Assembly (NCBI RefSeq): GCF_901933205.1
Contig: NC_044590.1
Location: forward strand, 6,773,501-6,837,500
Length of the DNA: 64,000 nt
Origin: Camarhynchus parvulus
Lineage: Eukaryota; Chordata; Aves; Passeriformes; Thraupidae
Reading direction: 5' to 3'
The notes under the pieces are model-generated. The model had not been told where the DNA came from. It was given only the letters and a program-made list of their open reading frames with translations, and made no database searches. Below, piece by piece: positions 1-10,863 of the stretch (position 1 is the stretch's first letter; each line of letters begins with the position of its first letter). Both the position numbers and the translations under genes were made by a program.

Positions 1-150
1 ACAACAACTGAATTTTCACCCCAGGATCACCTTCCCCACCCTCCCTGGCCACAATTTCCATTGTTCCCATTTCCAGTGCTGGTTTCCAGCTGTCCCAGAG
101 GGGTTTGGTGCCATTACCTGGGTTTCACAGGATTTTCTCCACCATCAGCA

Positions 151-216
151 GAGTCAGGGACTGGATCCTGAGTCTGGGAATGGATCCTGAGTCAGGGACT
201 GGATCCTGGGTCAGGG
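151..216. repeat. 19-bp tandem repeat, about 3.4 copies
   Basis: Three consecutive 19-bp units (151-169, 170-188, 189-207) share the pattern GAGTCAGGGACTGGATCCT. The middle unit has two substitutions, and a partial fourth unit follows. This is a short minisatellite with no coding evidence. Confidence 0.85.
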
Positions 217-3200
217 AGAGAACCATAAATTTGGACTTAACCACAGTTCCAACTCTGCCATTTTACAAGGGGGACAAAAAGGCCCTTTGGGGACCAACAC
301 AGGCAGCTGGACAGTGAGGTGAGGGTGGGGAGTGACACCCCAGCCCCTCCTGCACCCCAAGGCCAGACACAGCTCTAAACTGGTGATCCTCCAGCAACAT
401 TTGTAGGGTCATCAGGCCACCAAAATATGTTTGAACTTCTTTAATAGGACTGTATTGACAAGCCAAACTGTTTCTTTTTATTGATGTTTTTCATGGAGGT
501 TTTCATAGTTTCATTGGAAGTATTTATCTGTCAGATTCTGGTTTTGGTCAATGAGAAGCAAAAGTTCTCTTTCCATTAAAAAAATACATGGTATGTGCTC
601 AGCAGGCAGAGTTTCACCCAGCTCTGGATGCAGATCCATGGTGTGAGCCCCACTCAGCCCAAGAGGACCTGACCCATCTCCTCACCTGGCCAAAGTGACA
701 CCAACTCATCCTGGGGCTCCTCAGTTCCCCTGTGTCCCCCTGGCTCCATCTGGGACAGGTCACCTGCTGTGCCTTCTCTTGCTTGCTTTTGTAGACTTCC
801 CACTCTTAGGAAGCTCCTTGAACACAGAAAGGAATAAAAATTATAAATTGAGGAGGGGTAGAAATGAGGGCAGGGAATCAGGTGAGACCCTGTGGGAAAA
901 GATGTCCCAACATCCCCGTTCTCTGCCCCACAGGCTGGGCTGCCCTGCACATCTCAGCCCCCTCTGCTCCTGCTCTAGGACAGGTTTGACTTCCTCAGGC
1001 TCCCCTCTGCTTCTCCAACAGGGCTGGCACTGTCCCCCTCTGGCCCTGGCACCAGGAAATTTGGTCCCACTGTTGGGTGGCTGCTGTGAGCGGTGAGTCC
1101 CAGCAGGACAGCCTGGGCACATCACACAGATTAACAGCCAGAAAGGAAAATGTTACCATCAGGAGGAAAATAGAGGTGTGCTTCAAAATAAGATAAAATT
1201 GGCGCCTCTGGAATAGTGATGGGAGAATGCAAACAAGTTTGGTGTGCATTAGCACTCCCTGAGCACTCTCCCACAGAGCCTGGAGGGCTCAGCCTATTGT
1301 CACCTGCTGAGCAACATGGGAGGGTGGCAAAATCTGCAGGCAGATTGAATTTACCTGCCTTGTGCATGACAAGTTGGCAGCCTCAGGCCAAGAGGGCTGC
1401 GGGCTGTTTCAACAAGATGAATTGTGCATTTGCCCTGGTTTCATCCCCTCACAGCTCTCTGCACACCTCAGAAATTCCCCTGCTTTGTTTCCTCTATCAG
1501 TCCTGGCTCTCCACCCCTGGCATGAGCCAGCTATGTGTGGCCTCACTAGAAAAACTCCCTCTGACTCCTTCCATTCACGTTAGTAATTCTCTGACCTCAT
1601 TCCAAGCTTTACAGCTGGGCCAGCTCTCCTGGGATGAGGAGAGACGTGTCCCAACTGCTCCTGCACTGAGCAGGTTGGGAGCATGTCAGCTCCTGCTGCC
1701 AATCCTCCAGGGTTTGAGGCATCACCACCACCAGCCTGAGTCATTGCCACACCTGGCTGTGGTTACAGGTGGCCAAGGAGCCCATGGCACTGACCTAACC
1801 CACCTCAGCACTTTAAACCAGCCAGTGGTTTTGTGGGATTTTATCTGGATTTAAGCATTTAACAGCAGGGGGAAGCCTGACGTGGAGAGCAGCGTGGGCA
1901 TGGCTTTTTATATAGTGCCCGTAGCATTTGTAAAATTATCTTCTGAGTACAAAATATCTGAGTCATCCTGGGATATCACTGCATCTACTTTTAGATCTTA
2001 CCATGTGCTCTCCTCTACCACAGTTTATGAGGAAAGAGTCTTTTAAACCATCAGGAAAAAGCTCACGCTGCCAACTCTTCCTCTTCTCTCTCTGGGCTTT
2101 GGAAACTTCAGGGGAAACCAAAAGGGATTTTCATCCTCTTAATGTTAATTAGCTGAAAAGGCAAAATACCTTGTGATGAAGCCACAGGTGGTTTGAGTGT
2201 GGTCTCTGCGCAGTGCCCATCCTGGCTTTTCCAGCAAAGCCCAGTTCCTGGAAGCCCAGCAGGACTCACAAGTGTGTTTGGCCACACTTATAAAGGTTAA
2301 AATTTATCGGAAAGATCTTCCTCAGTCACCCTGCCTAGGAGCCCACGTGAGAAGAAAATTCCCTGTGCAGAAATTCCAGCTAACTTGGCATTGAGGGGAA
2401 CAGGGTTGGGAGGAGACTGAGGAGAGGCTCCAAATCCCCTGAACAGAACATGATAACAATGTGTGGGTGCTCAGGAGATACCCTGGCAGAGCAAGTCAGT
2501 CTCGTGGCACTGAGCTGGGGAGCTGCTGATGGCACAGGGCATCATCCCCTGCCAGCCCCTTGGTGCTGCAGTGGCTGGTGGCAGGGGAAGCTGGCAGTGA
2601 GTGCAGAGCTCTCTCACACAGGCTGGGCCATGTTGTTATTTAGTCCCCCTCTCCTGCTTCACTGAGCTGAGCTCTGTGGTCCCCACTGCAACCTGCCAAG
2701 GCACAAGGGAGCCAGACATGGTGCCCTAAGGAGGGTTGGACATGGTGGACCCTCATTCAGTGTGGGAGGCAGTTCCTGCACTAACAGCTCTCCATTCCCG
2801 TTCCCCTTCAGACCAAGGGCTTTGTGCTGAGTCAGGATAACTGCAATGCAGCAGGCTGGGAATCCCTCAAGGAGCTGCAGCCAAAGCCAGAGGCTCTGGC
2901 TGCTCCAGCCTTCAACCCATCAGCACTGGCTGTCCTGCCTTGCACTCTGCCTTGGAGCAAAGTGCTGCAGCTGAGCTCCAGTTCTCACTGTGCTCTGATG
3001 GAAACCCTCCTCGTGTCCTGCCCCAGGTGCTCTCAGACCCTGCAGAGGCCTTGGCTCCTGCCAAAGGACTTGGAGAAAGCAATGCTCAGAGGCTGAGCTG
3101 CATCCCACTGGGATAAAGCAGCTTGGGAGGGCAGAGATCAGAAATGGTAAAAACTGAGCATTGGGAAGGGGAGTTCTGGTCCCCTGTGAAGCTCCTTAGC

Positions 3201-4128
3201 AGGATTTCAAGGCCAGGCTTGGTGAAGCTTCAAGGAGATTGCCAGGACTGAGGGGATTCCCAGGATTAGCCCAGGCTCAGTGCAGAGGGGTGAGTGCTCC
3301 CCTCAGCTGCTTTTCAGCCATTTGCTTCTCTTCTTCCCTGCCTGAACTGACCCAGGACAATGCCAGGGTCGCTGAGCTGCTTCATCCTCAAAGCCCAAAA
3401 CTGGGGTGAGACATTGCAAGTCTGGGATCCCAGTTCAAGCCTGGGATCCTCAGTTCAAGCCTGTGGTGCCAGGCAGGTGTGAGCACACATCCAGGGACTC
3501 CCGAGCTCTGGAGCAGTGAAGAGGCAAGCACTGCCCCTTGAGATCATCCCCTGTCATCCAGACTGCTGTGGATTAACTTGTCACTGCAGGAAGAGCCTGG
3601 GATCTGTCTGTGAGCAGTGAGGGGAGGGTAAAATTCCCTTCTTCTGCCCTCAGCTTCCTTGCACAGAGGAAGTGCGGGGGCACTTTCAGGTAGCATTCGC
3701 TTCAGAGAGCTTTAAACAGCTTCAAGCTGGGGGGAAATATCATCTTGTGAACCACAAACTATTTCTGGCATCTGCTCCACTAAAAAAGAACTATAAAAAG
3801 TCAAACTCATTCACAGCATAAAATGTAGCTCTGCGTCATCATTGCTACAGGCTGGAAAATGCCAGAGGAGGTCAGTCTTGTTGACTTCCCTAAGCAACAT
3901 CTGTTTATATAAAACCTCCTGCAGTCAGCAGAACTGTCCCAAGCCCAGCTCACTGAGCACACAGCCAGGTCTGGGGACAGAGCTGGGGCTCAGGGGGACA
4001 CACTTGGGCTGACCCAAGAGACACGAGTGTCACCCTGGCCACAAATCCCAGTGCAAACTGTCTGTGTCATGCTGGCACACAGCCTCACTGTGGCTCAGGG
4101 GGCAGGGGTTGGCTGGGGCTGTGTGATC

Positions 4129-4215
4129 ACAGAATCCCAGAATGGTTTGGGTTGGAAGGGATCTTCAAGATCACCTTGTTCCAATGCCCTGACACGGGCA
4201 GAGATGCCAACATGT
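4129..4215 (-). mobile_element. CR1 LINE 3' tail fragment
   Basis: The segment reads as the antisense of a CR1 3' end: the AGAATGGTTTGGGTTGGAAG signature, then a diverged 'ccaatgccctgacacgggcag' stretch. Only the extreme 3' end is present, as usual for 5'-truncated CR1 insertions in birds. Confidence 0.75.
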
Positions 4216-4760
4216 GGGAAAAACAGACAATATCCAGGGTCAGATATGATGGTCTGGGACTCCCAGCACCACCTCCAAGTGAGACTAGGAAAGGACTCGG
4301 TTGACAGAGAGGTGTATGATAAAATAACTTCTTTGGTTTCTTTCTTTAGAAAACATCTTTCACACATGGTATAAAAACAGGTAGTTAAGAAATAAATTTC
4401 AGACTAGCTGTACCAGTGAGTTTGGGGCATCCTCCCCCTTCCTGTGCCTCAGCAGCAAACTCTCTTCTCAAACAAAAGCATGATAAAAATCTCAAGCAAA
4501 TCCTCAGTGAGAAATACTGTTAAATGACTAAAAGCCCCAACAAGCCCAAACTTACACAGTTTAAAACAAAGCCAAACCATTTTCTATAAAGAGAACCATG
4601 TTCTTCCCCAGAAATAATGACCATGGATGCAGGTTTTTCTTATGATAAAATATTGACTCTTGCTGAGGGCTGGAAAATCTATGGCCAACACCTGCTGAGC
4701 TCCCAGGAGCTGCCCCAGCAGCTGGCAAGGGGATACTGCTGCTCACACATTCTATCCTAT

Positions 4761-4790
4761 CCCATCCCATCCCATCCCATCCCATCCCAT
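4761..4790. repeat. (CCCAT)6 microsatellite
   Basis: Six perfect CCCAT units, preceded by two imperfect units (CTATC, CTAT). On the TNFRSF6B sense strand this is a G-rich ATGGG array, starting about 150 nt past the stop codon and so probably inside the 3' UTR. Confidence 0.95.
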
Positions 4791-4942
4791 CAGCAGTGAC
4801 ACAGCTGCCATAGCACGATGCCACTCTATCACTCATCTCTCATGCTGCTTTTCAAGTTATGTTTGGAAAGATGAATAAATTAATGAAGCCTCAGAAGATA
4901 AAAACCAAAACAAAGAGCACCCAGAAAGTCCAGTTCATGCTC

Positions 4943-5214
4943 TCAGCGCAGCTGGAAGCGCTCACGGACTTTCTCCTCAATGGAGTGGAGCTTGACCACG
5001 CGCAGCGCGTCCAGCAGCTCCTTGGTGACTTCAGAGTCCTCCTCCTTCTTGTGGGTGAGGAAAGCCCGGATTTTCTCCTGGATGGCTGCCCTGGTCCATG
5101 CTGCCTGCTTCTTTGGTGAGTGCTCCAGGATCTGCTGCAGGCGCTTCAGCTTCTTGACGGGGATGTTCTGGTACACCACAAAGTCTATCATGGCCTGGTC
5201 ACAGTCATCATCAT
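4943..5214 (-). CDS. TNFRSF6B: TNFRSF6B coding exon 3 (C-terminal tail, stop)
   Basis: Acceptor CTGCAG|ATGATG at 5215-5216; 272 nt encode residues 191-280 and the TGA at 4943-4945. It carries the CDQAMIDFVVYQNIPVKKL segment, which aligns with human CERAVIDFVAFQDISIKRL, and the leucine-rich C-terminal part. Confidence 0.93.
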
Positions 5215-8200
5215 CTGCAGCTGGTGGGGGAAAACAGCCCGGGGTTAAAGGGACACGGGACAGCAGGGCACAGCCCTGCCAAGGCTCTCTGTGGGACATC
5301 TGCCCACAGGGCTGGTGAGTATCCCAGGCCTGGAAGCGTTCAAGGCCAGGTTGGATGGGTGTTGGAACAACAGGGTCTAGTGGAAGGCTGAACTCCTATC
5401 AGTGATGCACCCTGCAGAGGGCAGTTGGAAAACAAGGTGTAGAAGTTCTGTAGAAAGTCAATGTACCTATTCCATGCTCCTCCCCATCAGGGAATAAAAG
5501 CCCAGACAAATCTGATGCAATTGCAGTAAGTATTTACACATTCTTTTTCCTGAACTTTCTGTTTCCCCCGGCAGATTTGTAACCCTTTGTAACAGATTTG
5601 TAACAGGACCAGCCCTAAGCACAGCCCCAATCAGGGCACTGGGGTGGGACAGATCCGGCCCTGGCTGGTGGAAGCTGCTGGAGCGCATCCAGCATCAGGA
5701 ATGAAAACAGAAAGAATTTTCAACAGGTCAAGGCCAAAGGATTACTCAATCAGGGAGAGATTAGCCCAGTTTCATGCCATTGCAGTCTGGGAATAGTTTC
5801 ACTGGTTATAGTGGGGTGGGTTGAGCTCCAGTGCTCCGGCTCTGCCTCCCCAACAGGCTCAGCTTGATAATCAGATCCCTGTGTGGCTCCTGAAGGAATC
5901 ATAACAAACTGGAGTTAAAAAAAACCTCCAGCTCCCATTGCTGGGGCCTCCTCCCTCTATAAATATCTGCAACGGGCTGGTGTGGCTGCGGGGGCCGGTG
6001 CCTGACGCACGTGCTGCTGACACTGCTCTGACCTGGCCATGCCCACCCCGGGACTGCATCCCACTGGTGACGGAGCTTTCCAGTCTCTGTGTCAGGATCA
6101 CACTCCTGGCAGGGAGCTCATGGTGTGAGTCAGGCTTTGTAAGGAGAAATCTCTGTGCTGGTGATGCCAGGAGAGTGAGGAAAAGTGAGAGCTGCCCAGA
6201 GGGAAAGCCTCCACGTTCCCTCACCACACAGGAAAATCTTTTAGAGCCACGGGATGTCCTGAGCTGGAAGGGACCCACAAGGTTCATTAAGTCCAAGTCC
6301 TGGCTCTGCACAGACCACCCAAACCCCCTACAACATCCCTGACAGCTTTTGCCATGACCACTTCCCTGGGGAGCCTGTTCCAGTGCCTGACCACCCTGTG
6401 GGTGGGTTTCATTAAAGCTTTTCCACCAAGCTTCATCCTGGTGAAAGAATGACATTTTTTCACTCCAGAAAAACCTCCCCTGGATGTGACGAGGTCCCCA
6501 TTGCTTTTCAGATTTTCAGGACACGGCAGTGGATAATCTCATCCAGGCTCACTTTCCCATTAAAGGTTGGACCAGATAAATTTTCTAAGTCCCTCCCACC
6601 TGAGCTCTTCTATGGCTTTATGACTGACACCACGTCTCCACTTTTACACCTGACAGGTCAAAATCCACCCCATACCAGCTCCAATGAACCTTGGGCTCTG
6701 CTCCACTCAACCTGCACAAGACCAGGCTGCCATAAAAGCTTCCAGGAAACAGGTGCAGCCAGGAAAAGGGAGTGCAGGAGCTGTGCCAAGCTGTGCCTCA
6801 GCTGCCAAAATCCCCTGTTCCAGCACTCCCAGTTGTCCCTGGTAATATCCAGCAGGATTTCACTGTCACCTCTTTGTTCTCACTGTGCAGTGACTGTTGC
6901 TTAAGCCCAGCACCCTGTCCTTGCTCTATGGGACTGATACTGGAAGGAGATGAAGGGAGACAATTTCATCCATAATTATTATTCATTATGGATCACTCCA
7001 TGCTTTTACAAGCCATCTCACCTCATTTGCATCTAACTAGGAGAAAGTCATGAGGAAGTTTGCTCTCACCCTGGCAGCATCAGTCCTGGCATGCTGTGCC
7101 CGTGGCTCACCTGCTCCCTGTGTGCTGTTGCCTCTGCCAGGTCTGCAGGACGTGCACAGGGTGTCGTGGTACTTGTTGCCCTGCACGTTGGTCACCTTCC
7201 CCTGCTGCTCACAGTTCTGATGTGGCTGGCATGGGTTGGTGCTGGAGTTGGAGGAGAAGAAGCCGTGGGGGCAGTCATGGCACTGGGTGTCCTCAAAGGG
7301 GGTACCTGTGCATGGGGACACAACGGGACTGTCAGGTGACAAACTGGCACGGGAGCAGAGGCAGCAGCTGGGGATGATGCCAGATACCCTCTGAGCATGA
7401 AGGTGGAGTTTTGGAAATGATCACTGCCAGCATCTCCCCTGGGAATTGCATGTCCTCACACAGGGCAAACAGCAGTGCTGATGAATTGTCGGCAGCCCAC
7501 AGACATGAGAGGACAGCAAGAGGACATCTCACTATGAAAAGGCCACATCCCAGGCAGGAGCCAGCAGCCAGGCTGGTGGCTGAGCTGCCAGGGCAGCCCT
7601 GGTTCCCAGAGCCCTTCCCAGAGCCGAGGCCCCCGAGCAAGTGAAAGTAAAAGTCTCAGTGGAGGTGAAAGCTGAGCTGGCCTTGGCCGCGCTGTCGCCG
7701 CTGCCCTGGCTCGGGGCCAGCGCCTCCCGTGTGTCACAGCGCTGATGCCACACGGGCAGGGCTGCACCGAGCAGCATTCCCGCTCCCTGGGAGCAGAGGA
7801 AGGGCTCTGGGGCAGGAGATTTCCCACCCCTTTCACCTCCTCTTCACGAATCAAGTTACAAGCAGTTTCTACACTGTTGCTGCCTTTAGGCTTTCCCAGA
7901 AGTCTGATCTTTCAGGTCCCTCCCAACGCAGACCATTCATAAGGCCCAGCCATAACCCCCAACACTGGAGCCACTATTTACAGATGGGAATTCCCAAAGA
8001 AGTTTGTTTGCCCAGGGGGATTGCACAAGGATCAAAGCCCTCATCCAACCCAAACAGCAGCAAACTCTGCCTACAGCCCCAGTGCACCTTCCCCATCCAG
8101 ACACCAGCACTGGCAGGGCCAGGGCCCTGCCCACCACACTGGACCCTCAGTCCTTGCTGTGGTGTTCAGGCAGCTGGGCTGGGGGGCAATTCTCCCCACA

Positions 8201-9771
8201 CAAGAAGTCATTTGCAAAAAATAAATAATAATAGAAAAACAAAAAAAAAAAACCAGCTTCTCTTCAAATACCCAGCTTGCTTGCATGGCTCCTCAGTCCT
8301 AAAGCCAACCCTCCAGACAAATTTCATGTTTAATTTCAAAGTGTTTCTCTGTAATGCCTGGAGATCTTCTTCCCCCTTTGCTGTGTTACTGCATTTTGTC
8401 CTGTCCTATAGAAAATTAAACCCCAAATCTCATTTATAAACATCAGCTGAAGACAACAGATATTTTCCCTGTGGCTGGTGAGCCTGGAGCTCTTCCATGT
8501 CACACATGGAAGGACTTGACTCCATGCTTCAAAAGCCTCCCTACTTCAAAGTGTGAAGCAAGATGCTGCTGGGTTTGCTGGTGCTGCCCACACTGGTTTG
8601 CCATCCCCTGCTGTGGTTTCCAGGCAGACCCTGGTCCTCACTGATGAGTTTACACACATTTGGAGCAATTAAAGGACCAGAGAAATCTGTACCAGGGAAA
8701 CAACAGGAGAATAAATCCCCTAAAATACCTTGGGACTTAGATCACACAAGGAGATGGAATCTCAGGCTCAGGAGTCAAAACAAAGCTGGTTTTGTGGATT
8801 TGTGACCTGGCTGTGTGTCCAGTGTGTGTTTTCAACACAGCCTCTCCAAAGTGCTCACTGAAAAACCACAAAACTGGCCCCAGAGCTACACACATTCCTC
8901 AGCCCTGCCCTTACATCATCAGCCACCTTCTTCAGCCCAGATGATCAGCATTCCCAGCTCCCGGGCTGCCTATGCAAGGAGAAGGGAGCCGATGAATGCT
9001 CGGGAGCAGCTTGGACTGTCCCCGCTGCCTGTGGCACAGGGCCAGGGGCTGCTCCGGGGATGGCCAAGTCACAGCCTGGCTCTGCCTGCTGTGGCAGGTG
9101 AGGCAGGGAGCTGGGATTGGCACATCCCATCGGAGTGTGCTGCTGGGGATTTCAAAAGCTTTCAAATTGATAGCTGTGGAAAAACCCAACCAAATTCCTC
9201 CTTGGAAAAGAGGCAGGAACAGCTGGCAGGGACGGCCCTGTGCCAGCACCAGAGCTAAAAGGGAGCCGGTCAGGCTATGGGCAAGCACTGGCTGCTGCAT
9301 TTGGCTGCTGTATTTGCCTTTGATTTTTATCTCCCGCGGAGATTTTGGGGCGTGACAGGAGCCGTGTGAGGATGAGCGGTGCTCGAATTACTTACCCGGC
9401 TTCAGAGCCCCGGCGCCGGGCGGGCACTCGGAGTGGCGGATGCACAGCTCCATGTTGGAGTAGTAGCCCTGCTGGCACTGGCAGGCGCGGTTGTGCGTGG
9501 CATTGCACTGCTGCACCTCCACCTGCTTCTCCCCGCAGATGACGTTGCAGTAGCGGCACTTCTCCAGGTAGTTCCAGTACTGAGTGTAGTGCAAATCCGG
9601 GCAGGGCTGGCACAGCGTGGCTCTGTCCCTGGAGCAGTGCTGTGCCACGAAGGTCCCCGGCGGGCACTGCTGGCAAGTGATCCTCTCGCCCGTCACAGCA
9701 TCCTTCCACTGGTACGTGGGCTGGGCATTGCAGGCGAGTTCAGCCAGCAAAAGGAGGAGAGGGGGGAGCAT
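4943..9771 (-). CDS. TNFRSF6B: TNFRSF6B (decoy receptor 3), three coding exons
   Basis: Secreted TNF-receptor-family decoy; in mammals it binds FasL, LIGHT and TL1A. The coding exons 9396-9771, 7111-7305 and 4943-5214 join in frame to 280 residues; the human protein is 300. A hydrophobic signal peptide (about residues 1-16, poly-Leu core) is followed by cysteine-rich repeats. CRD1 begins near the CQQCPPGTF motif, CRD2 holds the human-like WNYLEKCRYCNV stretch, and CRD3 spans the exon 1/2 junction. The C-terminal third (191-280) starts with an acidic DDDD run, has a basic KKLKRLQQ patch at 211-218 and ends VRERFQLR, resembling human VRERFLPVH. There is no transmembrane segment, consistent with a soluble decoy. 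N-glycosylation sequons are NAT in CRD2 and NSS and NST in exon 2. The gene is in tandem downstream of RTEL1, as in humans. Identity is very secure; the ligands are inferred from the family. Confidence 0.95.
5326..5392 (+). mobile_element. CR1 LINE 3' fragment in TNFRSF6B intron
   Basis: Contains the CR1 string GTTCAAGGCCAGGTTGGATGG followed by a diverged 'tctagtggaagg' block, in sense orientation. It is short and degraded. Confidence 0.6.
6232..6440 (-). mobile_element. Diverged CR1 LINE fragment
   Basis: The plus strand reads 'gagctggaagggacccacaaggttcattaagtcc', then a block with 'ttccctggggagcctgttccagtgcctgaccacc', which is the antisense order of the CR1 3' region. It is older and more diverged than the other copies in the window. 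Confidence 0.65.
6561..6624 (+). mobile_element. CR1-like 3' terminus
   Basis: 'ggttggaccagataaattttctaagtccctcccacctgagctcttctatggctttatgac' resembles the sense 3' terminus of a CR1 subfamily ending in an ATTCTATGA-like repeat. Only about 60 bp can be recognised. Confidence 0.4.
7111..7305 (-). CDS. TNFRSF6B: TNFRSF6B coding exon 2 (CRD3-CRD4)
   Basis: Acceptor ATGCACAG|GTACCC and donor GGAGCAG|GTGAGCC; 195 nt, phase 1 to phase 1. Encodes residues 126-191, including DTQCHDCPHGFFSSNSS and the HDTLCTSC motif matching human SSHDTLCTSC. Confidence 0.94.
7306..9395. other. TNFRSF6B intron between coding exons 1 and 2
   Basis: 2.1 kb with no exon-like segment. A short CR1-terminus-like stretch lies near 7901-7945 (too diverged to call), and there is an A-rich run near 8230-8250. 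Confidence 0.7.
9396..9771 (-). CDS. TNFRSF6B: TNFRSF6B coding exon 1 (start, signal peptide, CRD1-CRD2)
   Basis: The ATG at 9769-9771 opens a Leu-rich signal peptide. The exon runs to donor AAGCCGG|GTAAGT at 9395; 376 nt, residues 1-125 plus one base. An in-frame stop (TAG, 9775-9777) lies one codon upstream, so this is the only possible start in the exon. The sequence matches human DcR3 at PTYxWxDAxTGER and CPPGTFV. Confidence 0.95.
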
Positions 9772-9774
9772 CCA

Positions 9775-9810
9775 CTACGGCAAAGACAGCGCAAAGAGCC
9801 CTGAGCTCAT
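9775..9810 (-). other. In-frame upstream ORF or acceptor region before the TNFRSF6B start
   Basis: An ATG at 9808-9810 opens an 11-codon ORF that ends in TAG at 9775-9777, exactly one TGG codon before the true start and in the same frame. The same bases also look like a 3' splice site: the pyrimidine-rich run GCTCTTTGCGCTGTCTTTGCCGTAG ends at 9775. If splicing uses that site the uORF is intronic; if it uses a CAG further upstream near 9848 the uORF is transcribed. Confidence 0.5.
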
Positions 9811-10268
9811 CCTCGGGCAGAGGCGGGAGCAGCAAACGCGGCTGCTGCTGTTACAGAACTTGTTATTGTTGTAGAGACAAGAAATTGTTCTCCCTCCCTA
9901 TGCTGTTCCCAACCCAAGCACCAGGTGCTGCCCTCCTTTGCCATCCCTGGTGACAGAGCATCCTTCCCAAACCCATTTGTCACGCATTCAGAGCCCAATT
10001 TCCCTCGCTCAGAACCTGGAGCAACTCCAGCACATTCCCCTCTTCCACCCCAGTCATTTCCCCACCATTGCAGCAAGAGACACCTTTGCAAACCAAGAAG
10101 CAGAAGGGAAATTTTGCAGACTAGCAGATACAAAGCATGCTCCCTAGGACCTTTAACACTTTTTGGAAACCCAGATGCTCAGGATAGGACTGAATCCCAG
10201 AGCTTGTGGATCCTCCCTTTCCTTTCCAAAGCCCACGTGCCCAGCCTGACAAGCAGAAGATCCCTTAC

Positions 10269-10345
10269 CTTGGGTGGATGCCTCCAACTGGGCACATGGC
10301 GGGATAGCATCGCAGCGAGGGCTTCCGAGCGCCGGGATCACAAAC
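10269..10345 (-). other. TNFRSF6B: Probable TNFRSF6B 5' UTR exon 2
   Basis: A 77-nt segment on the minus strand with a strong acceptor (CTGTCCCCCCAG|GTTTG) and donor (ACCCAAG|GTAAGG). It lies between the TATA promoter and the start-codon exon. It contains two short upstream ATGs and no extended reading frame, so I call it untranslated. Confidence 0.6.
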
Positions 10346-10589
10346 CTGGGGGGACAGAGAGGGTTCTCAGAGGCTGCTGCTGCCTGCGCGGGGGCTCCCC
10401 TCTGCAGCAGCAGGCTCAACGCGACCGGCCAGCCTAAAAACAGAGCGAGATGGGAAAGGGCTGATAGGTAAAGGCTGATGGGGAAGGGCTGCTGGGAAAG
10501 AATGGGTTTCCTCGCCTGCTCTCTTCCCAGTCAGTCCTTCCTCCGAGGGAGATGCCGGCTCTCCCCAGCGCAGGGACGGGGCAGAGCCT

Positions 10590-10597
10590 TATAACGG
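10590..10597 (-). promoter_or_regulatory. Possible secondary TATA-like element
   Basis: The minus strand reads TTATAAGG within GC-rich DNA between the two UTR exons. It could support an alternative TNFRSF6B start, but no other promoter mark is clear. Confidence 0.25.
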
Positions 10598-10740
10598 CTG
10601 CGGGCGAGAGGCTCTGGGCACCCCCGCACCCACGCAGAGCCAGACACGTGGGAGGGAAACCACCCCCAGCCCACCGCAGCTGAGAGGGAGCAGGAGCTGG
10701 TGGGGAAGCAGCCAAGATCTCCCTTTCCTCCCCTTCCTCT

Positions 10741-10782
10741 CCATCCCCATCCCCATCCCCATCCCCATCCCCATCCCCATCC
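10741..10782. repeat. (CCATCC)7 hexamer microsatellite
   Basis: Seven perfect 6-bp units (42 bp) in the first TNFRSF6B intron, just inside the promoter. On the sense strand this is (GGATGG)n, runs of four Gs spaced by AT, and could form G-quadruplexes. Confidence 0.97.
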
Positions 10783-10803
10783 CTCGGGACCGGCTCCGCT
10801 CAC

Positions 10804-10832
10804 CGCAACTCCGCCTCGCCCCTCCGCTCCGC
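10804..10832 (-). other. TNFRSF6B: Probable TNFRSF6B 5' UTR exon 1
   Basis: A donor GAGTTGCG|GTGAGC lies about 50 nt downstream of a TATA box on the minus strand. The implied first exon is about 25-30 nt and untranslated. The exact transcription start is an estimate from TATA spacing. Confidence 0.5.
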
Positions 10833-10855
10833 GCCGCTCCCCGCGGCCGGCAGCG

Positions 10856-10863
10856 CCTTTATA
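10856..10863 (-). promoter_or_regulatory. TNFRSF6B: TATA box of TNFRSF6B
   Basis: A perfect TATAAAGG on the minus strand within a GC-rich island, followed about 30 nt later by GC-rich sequence and a splice donor. Upstream (11031-11047) the minus strand reads GAAACGAGAGCGAAAGC, close to an interferon-response (IRF) element. This layout fits an inducible TATA promoter. Confidence 0.65.

Larger units (their letters stand above)
1..4942. other. Region with no recognised gene, downstream of TNFRSF6B
   Basis: I find no exon with homology I recognise and no long open frame with coding character. The proximal part should contain the TNFRSF6B 3' UTR, but I see no AATAAA on the minus strand within about 1 kb of the stop codon, so its end is undetermined. 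Small repeats present are a 19-bp tandem repeat at 151-216, a CR1 tail near 4129-4215 and a CCCAT pentamer repeat at 4761-4790. In humans ARFRP1 lies convergently here; I could not find its GTPase motifs in this stretch. Confidence 0.5.
5215..7110. other. TNFRSF6B intron between coding exons 2 and 3
   Basis: 1.9 kb of non-coding DNA with CR1-derived pieces at 5326-5392, 6232-6440 and 6561-6624. I see no exon-like segment in the remainder. Confidence 0.7.

Noticed and set aside
1216..1854. Plus-strand open frame of 212 codons
   Set aside because: No homology, no splice-site context, and composition like the surrounding non-coding DNA.
5871..6455. Minus-strand open frame of 194 codons
   Set aside because: Part lies in a diverged CR1 and the rest in a TNFRSF6B intron; no conserved motif.
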